Assembly: GCA_943787375.1 (NCBI GenBank)
Contig: CALSME010000002.1
Location: 124,001-188,000, forward strand
Reading direction: 5' to 3'
DNA from: an uncultured Polaribacter sp.
GTDB lineage: Bacteria > Bacteroidota > Bacteroidia > Flavobacteriales > Flavobacteriaceae
Length of the DNA stretch: 64,000 nucleotides
The stretch's first letter is position 1. Every line of letters begins with the position of its first letter. The position numbers and the translations under genes were made by a program. A model generated the notes under the pieces. The model searched no databases. It had not been told where the DNA came from and saw nothing but the letters and a program-made list of their open reading frames with translations. Of the stretch, positions 28,263-37,336 are shown in pieces.

Positions 28263-28344
28263 GCTCAAGTGGCGGAATTGGTAGACGCGCTGGATTCAAA
28301 ATCCAGTTTTTTCGGAAGTGCGGGTTCGATTCCCGCCTTGAGTA
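28263..28344 (+). tRNA. tRNA-Leu (anticodon CAA)
   Basis: An 82-base class II tRNA. The acceptor stem pairs GCTCAAG with CTTGAGT (first pair G-T). The D region has GGCGGAATTGGTAGACGC. The anticodon stem CTGGA/TCCAG encloses TTCAAAA with CAA at 28297-28299, reading UUG. A short variable arm follows, then the T arm GCGGG-TTCGATT-CCCGC. The discriminator is A28344 and CCA is not encoded. A terminator hairpin follows directly. Confidence 0.97.
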
Positions 28345-28350
28345 CAAAAC

Positions 28351-28391
28351 AAAACCTCAACTATTTGATTGTAAACAGATTGAGGTTTTTT
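28351..28391 (+). terminator. Terminator of tRNA-Leu
   Basis: Arms AAAACCTCAA (28351-28360) and TTGAGGTTTT (28380-28389) enclose a 19-base loop and are followed by T. It begins six bases after the tRNA. Confidence 0.75.
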
Positions 28392-28426
28392 GTTTCACAA
28401 CCTTTACCATCCCAAGATAGTTTTAT

Positions 28427-28434
28427 TAAATTTG
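28427..28434 (+). promoter_or_regulatory. Candidate -7 box for the HGSNAT-like gene
   Basis: TAAATTTG matches TAnnTTTG, 31 bases before the ATG at 28466. Confidence 0.42.
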
Positions 28435-28465
28435 CAAAGCCAATCCGATAAATACTCCACCCTTA

Positions 28466-29551
28466 ATGCGATCTAAAAACAAAAAAAGGTTACACTTTAT
28501 AGACGCCATACGAGCATTTGCAATTTTAATGATGTTGCAAGGTCATTTTATAGGGCTTAGTTTGGAAGCATTTGATACACTAGCTTCTTTAAAAAGAAGT
28601 ACGGGAACCTCTGGCTCATTTTTTTTTGACCATTGGTACTTTATGAAAGGGCTTACAGCTCCCTTGTTCTTTTTTGTTACGGGACTGGTTTTTGTGTTTT
28701 TACTCCTGCAAAATCACGATCCAGAAAAGCGAAACCCAAGAGTAAAAAAAGGAATCGTTAGGGGTTTTGAGCTTATTTTCTGGGGCTATTTGCTACAACT
28801 TAATCTGCGATACTTCACCGGTACTTTTTATAGTGATACTCCCATCATTTATGCATTCCATGTTCTGCAATGTATTGGGGTAAGTATTTTAATTTTAATC
28901 GGCTTGTACCTAATATATAAAAGCATAAAAAGAATTCCTTTATTCCTTTACTTCTTAGTGGCTGGAATCTTTTGTTTTGAGGTTTATAATACCTTAAAGA
29001 CAGTAGACTCATTTCCTACAAACAGTCCGCAACTCCTTCAAAATATTTTCAAAGGACCTCATGCCATTTTCCCATTAATTCCTTGGGCAGGCTTTGTGCT
29101 ATTTGGCGGAGTATTTGGAGTTGTGATGCATGCTTTAAAAAAGAAGTTCACGAGTATTCCACTAAGCATTGCCCTACTTAGTATTGCTTTTGGATTGAAA
29201 TACATTTCTTATAAACATGGTGCTGTTTGGCTCTACAATCGATTGGGAGAAGTGCTCATCGTAACGGTTGTTTTTATTCAACTCGAAAATTGGTTTTCTA
29301 AAAGATGGAAATTATTTTTATCAGTAGGGCAAAAAACACTCTTTATATACCTGTGGCACACCATCCTATTATATGGTGGAATTGTAGGTTTTGGGTTGAC
29401 CAATTTCATAAAAAGACAACTGACAGCTCCTGAAGCCATTTTTGGTGCCCTACTCTTTTTAATTGGCTTTGTCTATTTCTCAAAATTAAGCCCCTTTTTT
29501 GATGCACTTAAAGCACGGGTTTTCAAATTTTTAAAACTACCCGTTTCTTAA
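28466..29551 (+). CDS. HGSNAT/DUF1624-like multi-span membrane protein
   Basis: A 361-residue protein with about nine or ten transmembrane helices. The N-terminal LHFIDAIRAFAILMMLQGHF matches the start of the heparan-alpha-glucosaminide N-acetyltransferase-like (DUF1624) family, with the motif His in QGHF. These proteins are thought to transfer acyl groups across the membrane to envelope sugars, but the bacterial substrate is generally unknown. It is followed by a separate HupE-like gene with its own promoter box. There is no polysaccharide gene cluster around it to suggest a target. Confidence 0.78.
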   Translation: MRSKNKKRLHFIDAIRAFAILMMLQGHFIGLSLEAFDTLASLKRSTGTSGSFFFDHWYFMKGLTAPLFFFVTGLVFVFLLLQNHDPEKRNPRVKKGIVRGFELIFWGYLLQLNLRYFTGTFYSDTPIIYAFHVLQCIGVSILILIGLYLIYKSIKRIPLFLYFLVAGIFCFEVYNTLKTVDSFPTNSPQLLQNIFKGPHAIFPLIPWAGFVLFGGVFGVVMHALKKKFTSIPLSIALLSIAFGLKYISYKHGAVWLYNRLGEVLIVTVVFIQLENWFSKRWKLFLSVGQKTLFIYLWHTILLYGGIVGFGLTNFIKRQLTAPEAIFGALLFLIGFVYFSKLSPFFDALKARVFKFLKLPVS

Positions 29552-29616
29552 TACTGCATTTCATTGCGCAATTTTCATAAAACAGAAATGGGAGTTCATT
29601 CTTCCAATCTTTTTAA

Positions 29617-29624
29617 TATCTTTG
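29617..29624 (+). promoter_or_regulatory. Candidate -7 box for the HupE/UreJ-like gene
   Basis: TATCTTTG matches TAnnTTTG, 30 bases before the ATG at 29655. Confidence 0.45.
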
Positions 29625-29654
29625 ATAATCAACTAAAAAAACAATTCTTAAAAA

Positions 29655-30236
29655 ATGGATGCTTTTATTCTCTATTTTAAAATGGGCTTTTACCATGTCT
29701 TAGATTTTTCTGCCTACGACCATATCTTATTTCTAATTGTACTAGCCGTTGTTTTTAATTTCAAGCAACTGAGAAAGGTGGGTTGGTTGGTCACTCTTTT
29801 TACAATAGGACATTCCATCACATTGGGGTTATCTGCCTTTGAGTTTATATCTGTTAACACAAAACTTATCGAATTTTTAATTCCCGTTACCATTCTAATA
29901 ACCGGTTGTATTAATGTTTTTAGAGCAAAAAAAGCAGCCTCTGGGAAAGAGAGCATCAATTTAGTATTCGCACTCTTTTTTGGCCTTATTCACGGATTGG
30001 GTTTTTCTACCTATTTTAAAATGATGGTAAGCAAAGGCGAAGACAAAATAATGCCACTCTTAGAATTTGCATTAGGCATCGAGGTCTCACAAATTATCAT
30101 TGTTTTTGGGATTTTAGTCCTTGGAACGCTTCTTGATTTTTTTACAAGAGTCTCCAAAAGAGATTGGATTTTAGTCGCTTCTTCAATTGTTATTGGTATT
30201 TCATTACAAATAATGTTAGAGCGCATCTATTGGTAA
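29655..30236 (+). CDS. HupE/UreJ-family membrane protein
   Basis: A 193-residue protein with six hydrophobic helices. Three polar motifs of the HupE/UreJ_2 family are present: YDHILFLIVLAVVF near residue 21, TIGHSITLGLSAF near 51 and FGLIHGLGFSTYF near 109. Their Asp and His residues are suited to Ni or Co binding. Family members associated with hydrogenase or urease act in metal uptake, but there are no such enzymes here, and the flavobacterial branch is functionally uncharacterised. Confidence 0.85.
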   Translation: MDAFILYFKMGFYHVLDFSAYDHILFLIVLAVVFNFKQLRKVGWLVTLFTIGHSITLGLSAFEFISVNTKLIEFLIPVTILITGCINVFRAKKAASGKESINLVFALFFGLIHGLGFSTYFKMMVSKGEDKIMPLLEFALGIEVSQIIIVFGILVLGTLLDFFTRVSKRDWILVASSIVIGISLQIMLERIYW

Positions 30237-30346
30237 AATGGTAAAAGTACCTTTTCTGAGAAAAAGAACTTGAAACCATCATATTATATCCAATTTTATC
30301 AACTTATTAACGCCTTTATTCTACAAATCTTTTTACTTTCGTGGTC

Positions 30347-30772
30347 ATGACAGCACAAAAGCAATTAAAATACGATGTCGCATATCTAAAAATGGCCTTT
30401 GAGTGGGGAAAACTTTCCCATTGCAAGCGCAAACAAGTAGGAGCACTCATTGTGAAAGATCGTATGATTATTTCTGACGGTTTTAACGGAACACCTACTG
30501 GTTTTGACAATTGCTGTGAAGATGCCGAAGGGCTTACAAAATGGGAAGTGCTGCATGCAGAAGCAAACGCGCTTTTAAAAGTTGCCGCTTCTACACAATC
30601 TGCAAAAAATGCTACTTTATACATTACACTTTCACCTTGTACACAGTGCAGCAAGCTCATTCACCAAGCAGGAATCAAAAGAGTCGTATATGCAAATGCC
30701 TATAGAGACCGAGCAGGCTTAGATTTTCTAGAAAAAGCAGGGGTAACTACGATGCACTTACCTTATGAATAA
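30347..30772 (+). CDS. dCMP deaminase / cytidylate deaminase family (ComEB-like)
   Basis: A protein of about 141 residues with the zinc deaminase signature: LHAEANALL (His and catalytic Glu) and SPCTQCSKLI (two Cys ligands). The length and the WGKLSHCKRKQVGALIV N-terminus match dCMP deaminases, which make dUMP for thymidylate synthesis. I use ATG 30347; a GTG six bases upstream (30341) is also in frame. Its stop overlaps the start of the S41 protease gene by eight bases, indicating co-transcription. Confidence 0.9.
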   Translation: MTAQKQLKYDVAYLKMAFEWGKLSHCKRKQVGALIVKDRMIISDGFNGTPTGFDNCCEDAEGLTKWEVLHAEANALLKVAASTQSAKNATLYITLSPCTQCSKLIHQAGIKRVVYANAYRDRAGLDFLEKAGVTTMHLPYE

Positions 30773-32333
30773 AAACAACCTACCCATCTATTTTTCATTG
30801 GCTGTAATCTTTGGTGTCTTAATTGGTTCCCTTTTTAACGGAGACGCGAGCGGATTTACATCCTTCTCTTCAAATGCGAAGAATGAATTGAAAATAAAAA
30901 AACTACTCAACTACATACAAAGAGACTATGTAGACACCGTAAATACGGACAAACTTTTGGATGGTGCAATTGCACAAATGCTCCATAAATTGGACCCGCA
31001 CTCTGTCTATATTCCTAAAGAAAATCTACAGGCGATTACAGAGAATATGCAAGGTAATTTTGTGGGAATTGGCGTTCAGTTTCGAATGATAAAAGATTCC
31101 ATTACAGTCATACAGCCCATTAAAGGAGGCCCCAGTATAAAAGCAGGAATCAAAGCAGGAGATCGAATTTTAATGGCTGATAATGACACGTTGTTTGGCA
31201 AAGAAATAAGCAGCGGGAGCGTCCCAAAATTTTTGAAAGGAAAACCGGAAACAAAAGTTGCTTTGCAAATATACAGAAAGTCGACCGACAGTCTATTTAC
31301 CGTTTCAATTACGCGTGGTAAAGTAAATATTAAAAGTGTAGACTTGGCCTACATGATCAACGACAGTCTTGGCTATATGAAACTCGATCGTTTTGCTAGA
31401 AATACCTATCGCGAATTTAGAACTTCCTTACAGGCTTTAAAAACGAAAGGAATGACCAATTTAATCCTCGATTTGCGGGGCAATGGTGGAGGATTTATTG
31501 ACATTGCGAATCGTATTGTTGATGAATTTTTAGAAGATAAAAAACGCATTGTTTTTACAAAAAACAATAAAAATGAAATCACAGAATCTTTTGCAACCGA
31601 AAACGGTATTTTTGAAGACGGAGGCGTTTATGTCTTTATGGATGAAAACTCCGCTTCTGCATCCGAAATCTTAGCAGGCGCTTTGCAAGACAATGACAAA
31701 GGAACGATTGTAGGGCGTCGTTCTTTTGGAAAAGGCTTGGTGCAACAAGAAATGGACTTGGGCGATGGTTCTGCTGTACGTTTAACAATTGCGCGGTATT
31801 ACACCCCAACAGGAAGGTCTATTCAAAAACCTTACAGCAGAAACGGAGACAATGCATATGCTTCTGACTTTCAGCAACGTGTAAGAAGTGGGGAACTCTC
31901 CAACAAAGACAGCATTCCAGTGGTAGACTCTTTACGCTATACAACACCAAAAGGAAAAATTGTTTACGGAGGTGGCGGTATTATTCCAGATGTTTTTGTG
32001 CCTATCGATACCACTTCTTATATGAACAACTTCTATTTTATTGCAATTACGAATTTTGCCTTTGAATATGTTGATCGCAACAGAAAGAAAATTGCTGAAA
32101 AATGGACTTTAGACACTTTTATTACTGATTTTGATACAGATGCACTCATTTTTGATGAATTCTATGCGAAAATAAAAGAATTTAAGCCTTCGATTAAAAC
32201 ACAAGAAATCATTCAGAAATATTTAAAATCTTCGATTGCAAATGAAATTTTTGGTGATGTTGGATTTTACCGAATGCAGCATAAAGAGGATAAAATGATC
32301 CTGAAAGTATTGGAGTTGGAAAATCAGCAATAA
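30765..32333 (+). CDS. S41-family C-terminal processing peptidase
   Basis: A 522-residue envelope protease. An N-terminal hydrophobic anchor or signal (about 6-25) leads to a PDZ domain (MQGNFVGIGVQF through KAGDRILMAD, about 85-175) and the peptidase core with catalytic Ser in ENSASASEILAGAL and Lys in RRSFGKGLVQ. Tsp/Prc-type enzymes degrade or trim periplasmic proteins from the C-terminus. It overlaps the dCMP deaminase gene by eight bases and is followed after 18 bases by an LpxH-like gene, so all three may share a transcript. Confidence 0.93.
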   Translation: MNKNNLPIYFSLAVIFGVLIGSLFNGDASGFTSFSSNAKNELKIKKLLNYIQRDYVDTVNTDKLLDGAIAQMLHKLDPHSVYIPKENLQAITENMQGNFVGIGVQFRMIKDSITVIQPIKGGPSIKAGIKAGDRILMADNDTLFGKEISSGSVPKFLKGKPETKVALQIYRKSTDSLFTVSITRGKVNIKSVDLAYMINDSLGYMKLDRFARNTYREFRTSLQALKTKGMTNLILDLRGNGGGFIDIANRIVDEFLEDKKRIVFTKNNKNEITESFATENGIFEDGGVYVFMDENSASASEILAGALQDNDKGTIVGRRSFGKGLVQQEMDLGDGSAVRLTIARYYTPTGRSIQKPYSRNGDNAYASDFQQRVRSGELSNKDSIPVVDSLRYTTPKGKIVYGGGGIIPDVFVPIDTTSYMNNFYFIAITNFAFEYVDRNRKKIAEKWTLDTFITDFDTDALIFDEFYAKIKEFKPSIKTQEIIQKYLKSSIANEIFGDVGFYRMQHKEDKMILKVLELENQQ

Positions 32334-32351
32334 TAACGTTTCTTTGTACCA

Positions 32352-33119
32352 ATGATTTCCATCTCAACATCCGCAAACAAAAAAGTTTATTTTGCATCTG
32401 ATCAGCATTTAGGAGCACCTACTTCTGAGGCCAGTTTTGTGCGTGAAAAAAAGTTTTTATGCTGGTTAAACACCGTAAAAAAAGATGCAGAAGCTATTTT
32501 TTTATTAGGCGATTTATTTGACTTCTGGTTCGAATACAAGACCGTTGTTCCAAAAGGGTTTGTGCGTGTTTTGGGAAAGTTGGCCGAAATAAAAGATAGT
32601 GGAATACCTATTTATTTTTTTGTTGGAAATCATGATTTATGGATGACCGATTATTTCGAAAAAGAACTCAATATTCCTGTTTATCATTCACCACAAGAAT
32701 TTCAGATCAACAATAAGAAATTCTTAATTGGTCATGGAGATGGTTTAGGTCCTGAAGACAAAGGTTATAAACGCATGAAAAAAGTGTTTACACTTCCTCT
32801 ATTTCAATGGTTATTTCGCTGGCTACATCCAGATTTAGGTGTGAAATTAGGGCAGTATTTATCTGTTAAAAACAAAATGATTTCGGGAGATGAGGATGCC
32901 AAATTTTTAGGAGAAGACAAAGAATGGTTAGTCTTATACTGTCAAAAAAAACTGACTCAACAACACTTCGATTACTTTGTGTTTGGGCATAGACACTTGC
33001 CTTTAGATATTCAATTACAAGAAAATTCAACCTACATTAACTTAGGAGATTGGATTACTTATTTCACCTATGGTGAATTTGAAAACAGTCAATTATCGCT
33101 AAAAGAGTTTAAACATTAA
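32352..33119 (+). CDS. UDP-2,3-diacylglucosamine diphosphatase-like phosphoesterase
   Basis: A 255-residue metallophosphoesterase. The metal motifs follow the LpxH order: FASDQHLGAP, LGDLFDFWFEY, VGNHDLWM, GHGDGLGP and FGHRHLP. LpxH releases UMP from UDP-diacylglucosamine to make lipid X in lipid A synthesis, and this is the likely role in a Gram-negative flavobacterium. The gene lies 18 bases after the S41 protease. Its TAA overlaps the TAA of the convergent aminotransferase within TTAA. Confidence 0.88.
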   Translation: MISISTSANKKVYFASDQHLGAPTSEASFVREKKFLCWLNTVKKDAEAIFLLGDLFDFWFEYKTVVPKGFVRVLGKLAEIKDSGIPIYFFVGNHDLWMTDYFEKELNIPVYHSPQEFQINNKKFLIGHGDGLGPEDKGYKRMKKVFTLPLFQWLFRWLHPDLGVKLGQYLSVKNKMISGDEDAKFLGEDKEWLVLYCQKKLTQQHFDYFVFGHRHLPLDIQLQENSTYINLGDWITYFTYGEFENSQLSLKEFKH

Positions 33120-34387
33120 CAGGAGATATCTGTAATAAATTTCTTTATCTTTTCTACACCTTCAAAAATATTTGGAGTGTATCGTTTTATAAAATCAAGG
33201 TCTATTTCTTTTGCTTCTTGATATGATTTCATCACTTCCTGTCCATCAAAATCTACGAATGCAATTCTGAAAAACAACGCTTCTTTTTCAAAACCAAAAT
33301 CAACTCCAGGCAACATGGCTACTTTGTAGTTTTCTAAAACATAGGTTGCCAAATCAACATTTGTATGAATCCCGAGTTTTGAAATTTGAGTTTTAAACTC
33401 ATTGAATCCAATCGCCATATAAAAAGCGCCTTGTGATTTTGTACATTCTATAGCAATATCCGAAAACTCTTTGTAAATGTATTCGGAGATGCTCTTTAAA
33501 ATAAAAGACGAATCGCTTACGTGTTTTTGTAAGTCTTGCTCATATTCATAGGCTTTAAGCGCTGCAAACTGAACAGGAGAAGAAACACAGCTAAAGGTTT
33601 CGCTAAACAGTGCTTTGTAGGCATTTTGGTACATTTCAAAAGCACGCGGCAATCTCATAAACCCTAATCGATAGCCCCCCGCAGAAAACACCTTACTCAA
33701 GCCTCCAAAAACAATTGTTTTCTCTGGGTAACAACAAGAAATACTTGCTGAAAACGGAGCTGAAAAATTTATTTGTGAATAAATTTCATCAGAAAAAACG
33801 ATGAGGTTATACTTTCGACACGCAATTGCCAGCGTTTTATATTCTTCAGCTGAATACACGGCACCTGTTGGATTATTGGGTGAATTTAAAATTAATATAT
33901 ATTGTTTTTTAGCGTTTTTATTCTCGAAAAAAACCTCTAAATCCTGTGCTGTAATTTTAAAATCATTCTTAAAATCAGTATCAATGATATGGTACTTTCC
34001 TCCTTTCGACTGTATTTGGGGAATATAACTGACCCAGCTTCCTTTTGGAATTAAAAACACTCCTTCGAAAATTAAGATCGACTGATACAATAACTCTTTA
34101 CTCCCTGGACCAATAAAAATTGATTCTTTCTGGCTTTTTATATTTTGAAAACGTCCTAAAAAAAAGGCAATCTGTTCCCTTAATACTTCCAAACCTGCTA
34201 CAGGTAAATAGTGATTGTTGTGCGCATGTTCTTTTAATGCCCCTACAATAGAACGGTGAATTGGAAAGGGGGATTGCCCAAAACCAAAATGACTAATCAT
34301 TTCTCCCTTGACTCTTAATTCTTTTACCTTCTCATTAATCAAAAGGGTTGAGGATTGTTTTAAAGAGGCTATATTTTTGTTAATCAT
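33116..34387 (-). CDS. PLP-dependent class I/II aminotransferase
   Basis: A 423-residue fold-type I aminotransferase. The PLP-binding Lys lies in FGGLSKVFSAGGYRLG, with the upstream LNSPNNPTGAVYS and FSDEIYSQINF segments typical of the aspartate-aminotransferase superfamily. The N-terminus (FGFGQSPFPIHRSIVGAL) is less standard, so the amino acid handled cannot be stated. The gene is alone on its strand, convergent with the LpxH-like gene, and has a good -7 box 26 bases upstream. Confidence 0.9.
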   Translation of the reverse strand: MINKNIASLKQSSTLLINEKVKELRVKGEMISHFGFGQSPFPIHRSIVGALKEHAHNNHYLPVAGLEVLREQIAFFLGRFQNIKSQKESIFIGPGSKELLYQSILIFEGVFLIPKGSWVSYIPQIQSKGGKYHIIDTDFKNDFKITAQDLEVFFENKNAKKQYILILNSPNNPTGAVYSAEEYKTLAIACRKYNLIVFSDEIYSQINFSAPFSASISCCYPEKTIVFGGLSKVFSAGGYRLGFMRLPRAFEMYQNAYKALFSETFSCVSSPVQFAALKAYEYEQDLQKHVSDSSFILKSISEYIYKEFSDIAIECTKSQGAFYMAIGFNEFKTQISKLGIHTNVDLATYVLENYKVAMLPGVDFGFEKEALFFRIAFVDFDGQEVMKSYQEAKEIDLDFIKRYTPNIFEGVEKIKKFITDISC

Positions 34388-34412
34388 AATAGAATGCGTA
34401 TAATACTTTACA

Positions 34413-34420
34413 CAAATTTA
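34413..34420 (-). promoter_or_regulatory. Candidate -7 box for the aminotransferase gene
   Basis: Minus-strand TAAATTTG matches TAnnTTTG, 25 bases upstream of the ATG. Confidence 0.45.
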
Positions 34421-34577
34421 AAAAATTACCATTTATTAGTTCAAAAAGTAGTGTGAATTGCTATGAATTGAGAACTAATAGTTAAAGAAGTATATAAATT
34501 TTAAAGGCAAAGCTTAAAATTAAAGCCTATCGCTTACAGATAGTAACGAAAAATTCAGTTGTTTTAAAAAGTTCCTT

Positions 34578-36443
34578 TTACTCTTTTAGGAAAAACGTAC
34601 TTTTTAATAGCAAATTATCATCATTAAAAACTTGAAGAATATAAATTCCTGTTTTAAAATGTGCTAAGTTTACGGCTGTTTTTGTTTGGTCTATAGAAAC
34701 AACCTCAAGAAGCTTTCCTTGAATTGAATATATTTTTACTTGCAATGGAACATGAATCCCTTTAAAGTGCAATTCACTTTCTACTGGATTTGGATACATA
34801 GAAAGATCCATAAATTCATTTTCCTCCGAACGAAGGGTGCTTCCTTGTGTAAGTTCGTATCTTTTATTAACGGCTAGGTCTGTAAATGTTTGGGTGTCTG
34901 TGGAAGACCAAATAACTTTTAATTGCGAAATTATTGCATTGTCTGCCAATCCAAAATGGGCAACTAATGAACTTTGACTGGCGTGACTTCCTTGTCCGTG
35001 AACTTCTTGAAGCAGTTGCTCTCCATTCACTGTCAATTCTATTTTAGCACCCATGGCATCTTTGTTAATCGTAGTTCCTTTTAGAGAAACTTGTACCCAA
35101 TTCTTTGCATCGTTGTTATTTGGGTTTAATTGATTCTGGTACAGCATCGTTTTGGCATCTGTTCCATCTGAACTGTCTTGTACCACCACTAAAATATCTA
35201 AATCACCATCTTTGTCATAATCACAATATAGCATTCCGCGACCTCTATTTAAGTCGTTTATTCCTACACTTACAGAAACATCTGTAAAGGTTAAATCTCC
35301 GTTATTTATAAAAAGTTTATTTGGATCTTCTTCGCCTGTTGCAATAAAATCTAATGTGGGTATTCTTCCGTTGGCAACAAACAAATCTGGCCATGTATCG
35401 TTATTAACATCTAGAAAAGCAGTCCCCCAACTTGTTGTAAGTAGCGAAGAACTTCCTTCTGAATAAGTGTTTTCAACACCAGCAGCAGCAGCTATGTCTG
35501 TAAAATTTTGATTTCCATCATTTTGAATGAGTACATTACTTCCAATATTTGACACGTAATAATCAAAGTCACCGTCTTTATCAAAGTCAGCCGAGGCAAT
35601 TCCCATTCCGTAAACAGCAACATCCATGTTGGTTTCAACAGATACATCCGTAAAAGAACTACTAGGAAAATCATTCCTTAAAATAGTATTGGGCACTATA
35701 AATTCACCAAAATCATTCGCAATATAAAGGTCGGTATCATTGTCTTGATCAAAATCAGTAGGCATAACTGCCAATGCACAACCATTATTTGTAAGCCCAA
35801 GCGCTGTACTTATTTCTGAGAAGGTTCCGTCTCCATTATTCTTATAGAATTGATTTTCATAACAATCATGATCAAACCCATTAATTTCTCCATCATCATC
35901 ATATAGAAAGGCACTGCTTTCCACATAATTTACGGTATAGATATCTAAAAATCCGTCATTATTATAATCTAACATTGAAGCACCCATAGAAAAGGAAGCA
36001 ATAGATAAACCGTATTCAATTCCTTTTTCTGAGAAAGTGCCATCTCCGTTATTCATAAAGAGGAGGTTTCTTTCTAGATCGCCAGCATTATCTTCTCCTC
36101 GCCAGGTGGTAATGTATAAGTCCCGATAACCATCATTGTTCACATCGCCACTAACGACTCCAACAGTATAATATTCCGCTGTGATTGCCAACCAACTATC
36201 GGTAATCAAACTAAAGCTCCCATTTCCAAGATTCTTATACAAGTGATCTTTTCCTTTTCCTGATGTTAAATAGAGGTCTTCCCAACCATCATTATCATAA
36301 TCAAAAAAAACACCACCGCCACCCATATTGGCAAACTGCTCAAAGATATGGTCAATTCCTGAGGTGATACTAACCTCTGAAAAGGTTTGAGAATAAAAAG
36401 TTGAAGCCCATAAAAGAAGCAACAAAAAGGAGGTGTTTTTCAT
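34578..36443 (-). CDS. Secreted FG-GAP/VCBS repeat protein with ASPIC/UnbV domain and type IX sorting signal
   Basis: About 621 residues from ATG 36443, which starts a clean signal peptide (MKNTSFLLLLLWASTFYSQ); the frame extends to a TTG at 36482. The body is a series of FG-GAP/VCBS-like beta-propeller repeats with Ca-binding-like DxDxDG loops (for example FDYDNDGWEDLY and FDKDGDFDYY). An ASPIC/UnbV domain follows (about residues 440-520), then a C-terminal type A sorting domain beginning MYPNPVESELHF. It should be exported by the type IX system and held on the surface or released. It ends a minus-strand cluster with a TonB receptor and two lipoproteins, though a hairpin precedes it. Confidence 0.9.
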   Translation of the reverse strand: MKNTSFLLLLLWASTFYSQTFSEVSITSGIDHIFEQFANMGGGGVFFDYDNDGWEDLYLTSGKGKDHLYKNLGNGSFSLITDSWLAITAEYYTVGVVSGDVNNDGYRDLYITTWRGEDNAGDLERNLLFMNNGDGTFSEKGIEYGLSIASFSMGASMLDYNNDGFLDIYTVNYVESSAFLYDDDGEINGFDHDCYENQFYKNNGDGTFSEISTALGLTNNGCALAVMPTDFDQDNDTDLYIANDFGEFIVPNTILRNDFPSSSFTDVSVETNMDVAVYGMGIASADFDKDGDFDYYVSNIGSNVLIQNDGNQNFTDIAAAAGVENTYSEGSSSLLTTSWGTAFLDVNNDTWPDLFVANGRIPTLDFIATGEEDPNKLFINNGDLTFTDVSVSVGINDLNRGRGMLYCDYDKDGDLDILVVVQDSSDGTDAKTMLYQNQLNPNNNDAKNWVQVSLKGTTINKDAMGAKIELTVNGEQLLQEVHGQGSHASQSSLVAHFGLADNAIISQLKVIWSSTDTQTFTDLAVNKRYELTQGSTLRSEENEFMDLSMYPNPVESELHFKGIHVPLQVKIYSIQGKLLEVVSIDQTKTAVNLAHFKTGIYILQVFNDDNLLLKSTFFLKE

Positions 36444-36454
36444 TATTATGATAT

Positions 36455-36490
36455 AAAAAGGCCCTGAAATATACAATTTCAAGGCCTTTT
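36455..36490. terminator. Hairpin between lipoprotein B and the FG-GAP protein gene
   Basis: AAAAGGCC and GGCCTTTT ends enclose GAAAT/ATTTC with small internal mismatches, and A/T tracts flank both sides. On the minus strand it ends the receptor-lipoprotein transcript or attenuates reading into the type IX protein, whose ATG is 12 bases on. Confidence 0.6.
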
Positions 36491-36512
36491 GTATTTAAAA
36501 AAGTTACTTTTT

Positions 36513-37325
36513 TTATAATTTATTAACTGCAGTATATGTTGAAGCAGCTCCAGTACCTATTTTAACACATGCAGCAAATTCATCAACTGTATTGTAAACA
36601 ATCGTGAAAAACCCACCTGCTCCTTCTCCACTAGCAACAGAGCCTGTAAAATCATAGGCCATATCTCCAGCAACAATAATTAAATTACATTCTATTGGAG
36701 CCGTAAATCCTTGATAAGGAACAATGCTTATTGAATAATCTCCTTCAGCTTCAAAAGAAGGCAAAGTAAAAGACTCTAAAGGTCCAACATTAATAGAATA
36801 GTCAACAATAGTTGCATTCGGGATTTCATAAGGTGCTTGAGGCGCAGCATCTCTCGTTAATATCATATCGATATCTACTCCAGAATTCCATGTCATTTGC
36901 GCATACATGTCTCCACCATTTCCAACATCAGCACCTGCAATGATTGTTTTGTTGCTTGAATCTGATACCGAAACATCATAGCCAGCTGCCGAAGCATACA
37001 AAGTTGTTATTTTCGTGATGGTTACAACGCGTACTGCAACTTCTGACATGTCTACAGGGATTATTGCAGTTTCAGATCTAGCATCTACATCTACAAACAT
37101 TTCTTGCCCATCTAACGTATAGGTTAATCTTGAAGAATAAGGCAAATCTCCATCTACATTGACAACTAAGTCATAGCTTTCTGAAGAAGCTCTCTCAAAT
37201 GCAGTATCTAAAGAAAGTACTGTTTTTGAAACTAAATTTTGAACTGGATCATCGTCATTTACAGCACAAGAGCTAAAAACAACAAGGGCCAATAAAATTA
37301 ATTTTATTTTATATATATTTTTCAT
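36513..37325 (-). CDS. Lipoprotein B of the TonB receptor 4 cluster
   Basis: A 270-residue lipoprotein (leader ending VVFSSC, then acidic DDDP, a surface-export-like context). No family is recognised. The C-terminal half (about residues 135-235) runs GGDMYAQMTWNSGVDIDMIL ... EGDYSISIVPY ... YDFTGS, a beta-rich pattern shared with lipoprotein A. This suggests a pre-peptidase C-terminal (PPC)-like or similar jelly-roll domain. It starts 11 bases after lipoprotein A and is presumably exposed on the outer membrane with receptor 4. Function is unknown. Confidence 0.82.
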   Translation of the reverse strand: MKNIYKIKLILLALVVFSSCAVNDDDPVQNLVSKTVLSLDTAFERASSESYDLVVNVDGDLPYSSRLTYTLDGQEMFVDVDARSETAIIPVDMSEVAVRVVTITKITTLYASAAGYDVSVSDSSNKTIIAGADVGNGGDMYAQMTWNSGVDIDMILTRDAAPQAPYEIPNATIVDYSINVGPLESFTLPSFEAEGDYSISIVPYQGFTAPIECNLIIVAGDMAYDFTGSVASGEGAGGFFTIVYNTVDEFAACVKIGTGAASTYTAVNKL

Positions 37326-37336
37326 CTTCTTTTATT

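Noticed and set aside
28205..28451. Short open frames over the tRNA-Leu region
   Set aside because: They run through the tRNA and its terminator and have no protein-like features.
34388..34577. Small RNA or gene between the aminotransferase and FG-GAP genes
   Set aside because: The 190 bases are AT-rich, and apart from the aminotransferase promoter box no stable fold or frame is evident.
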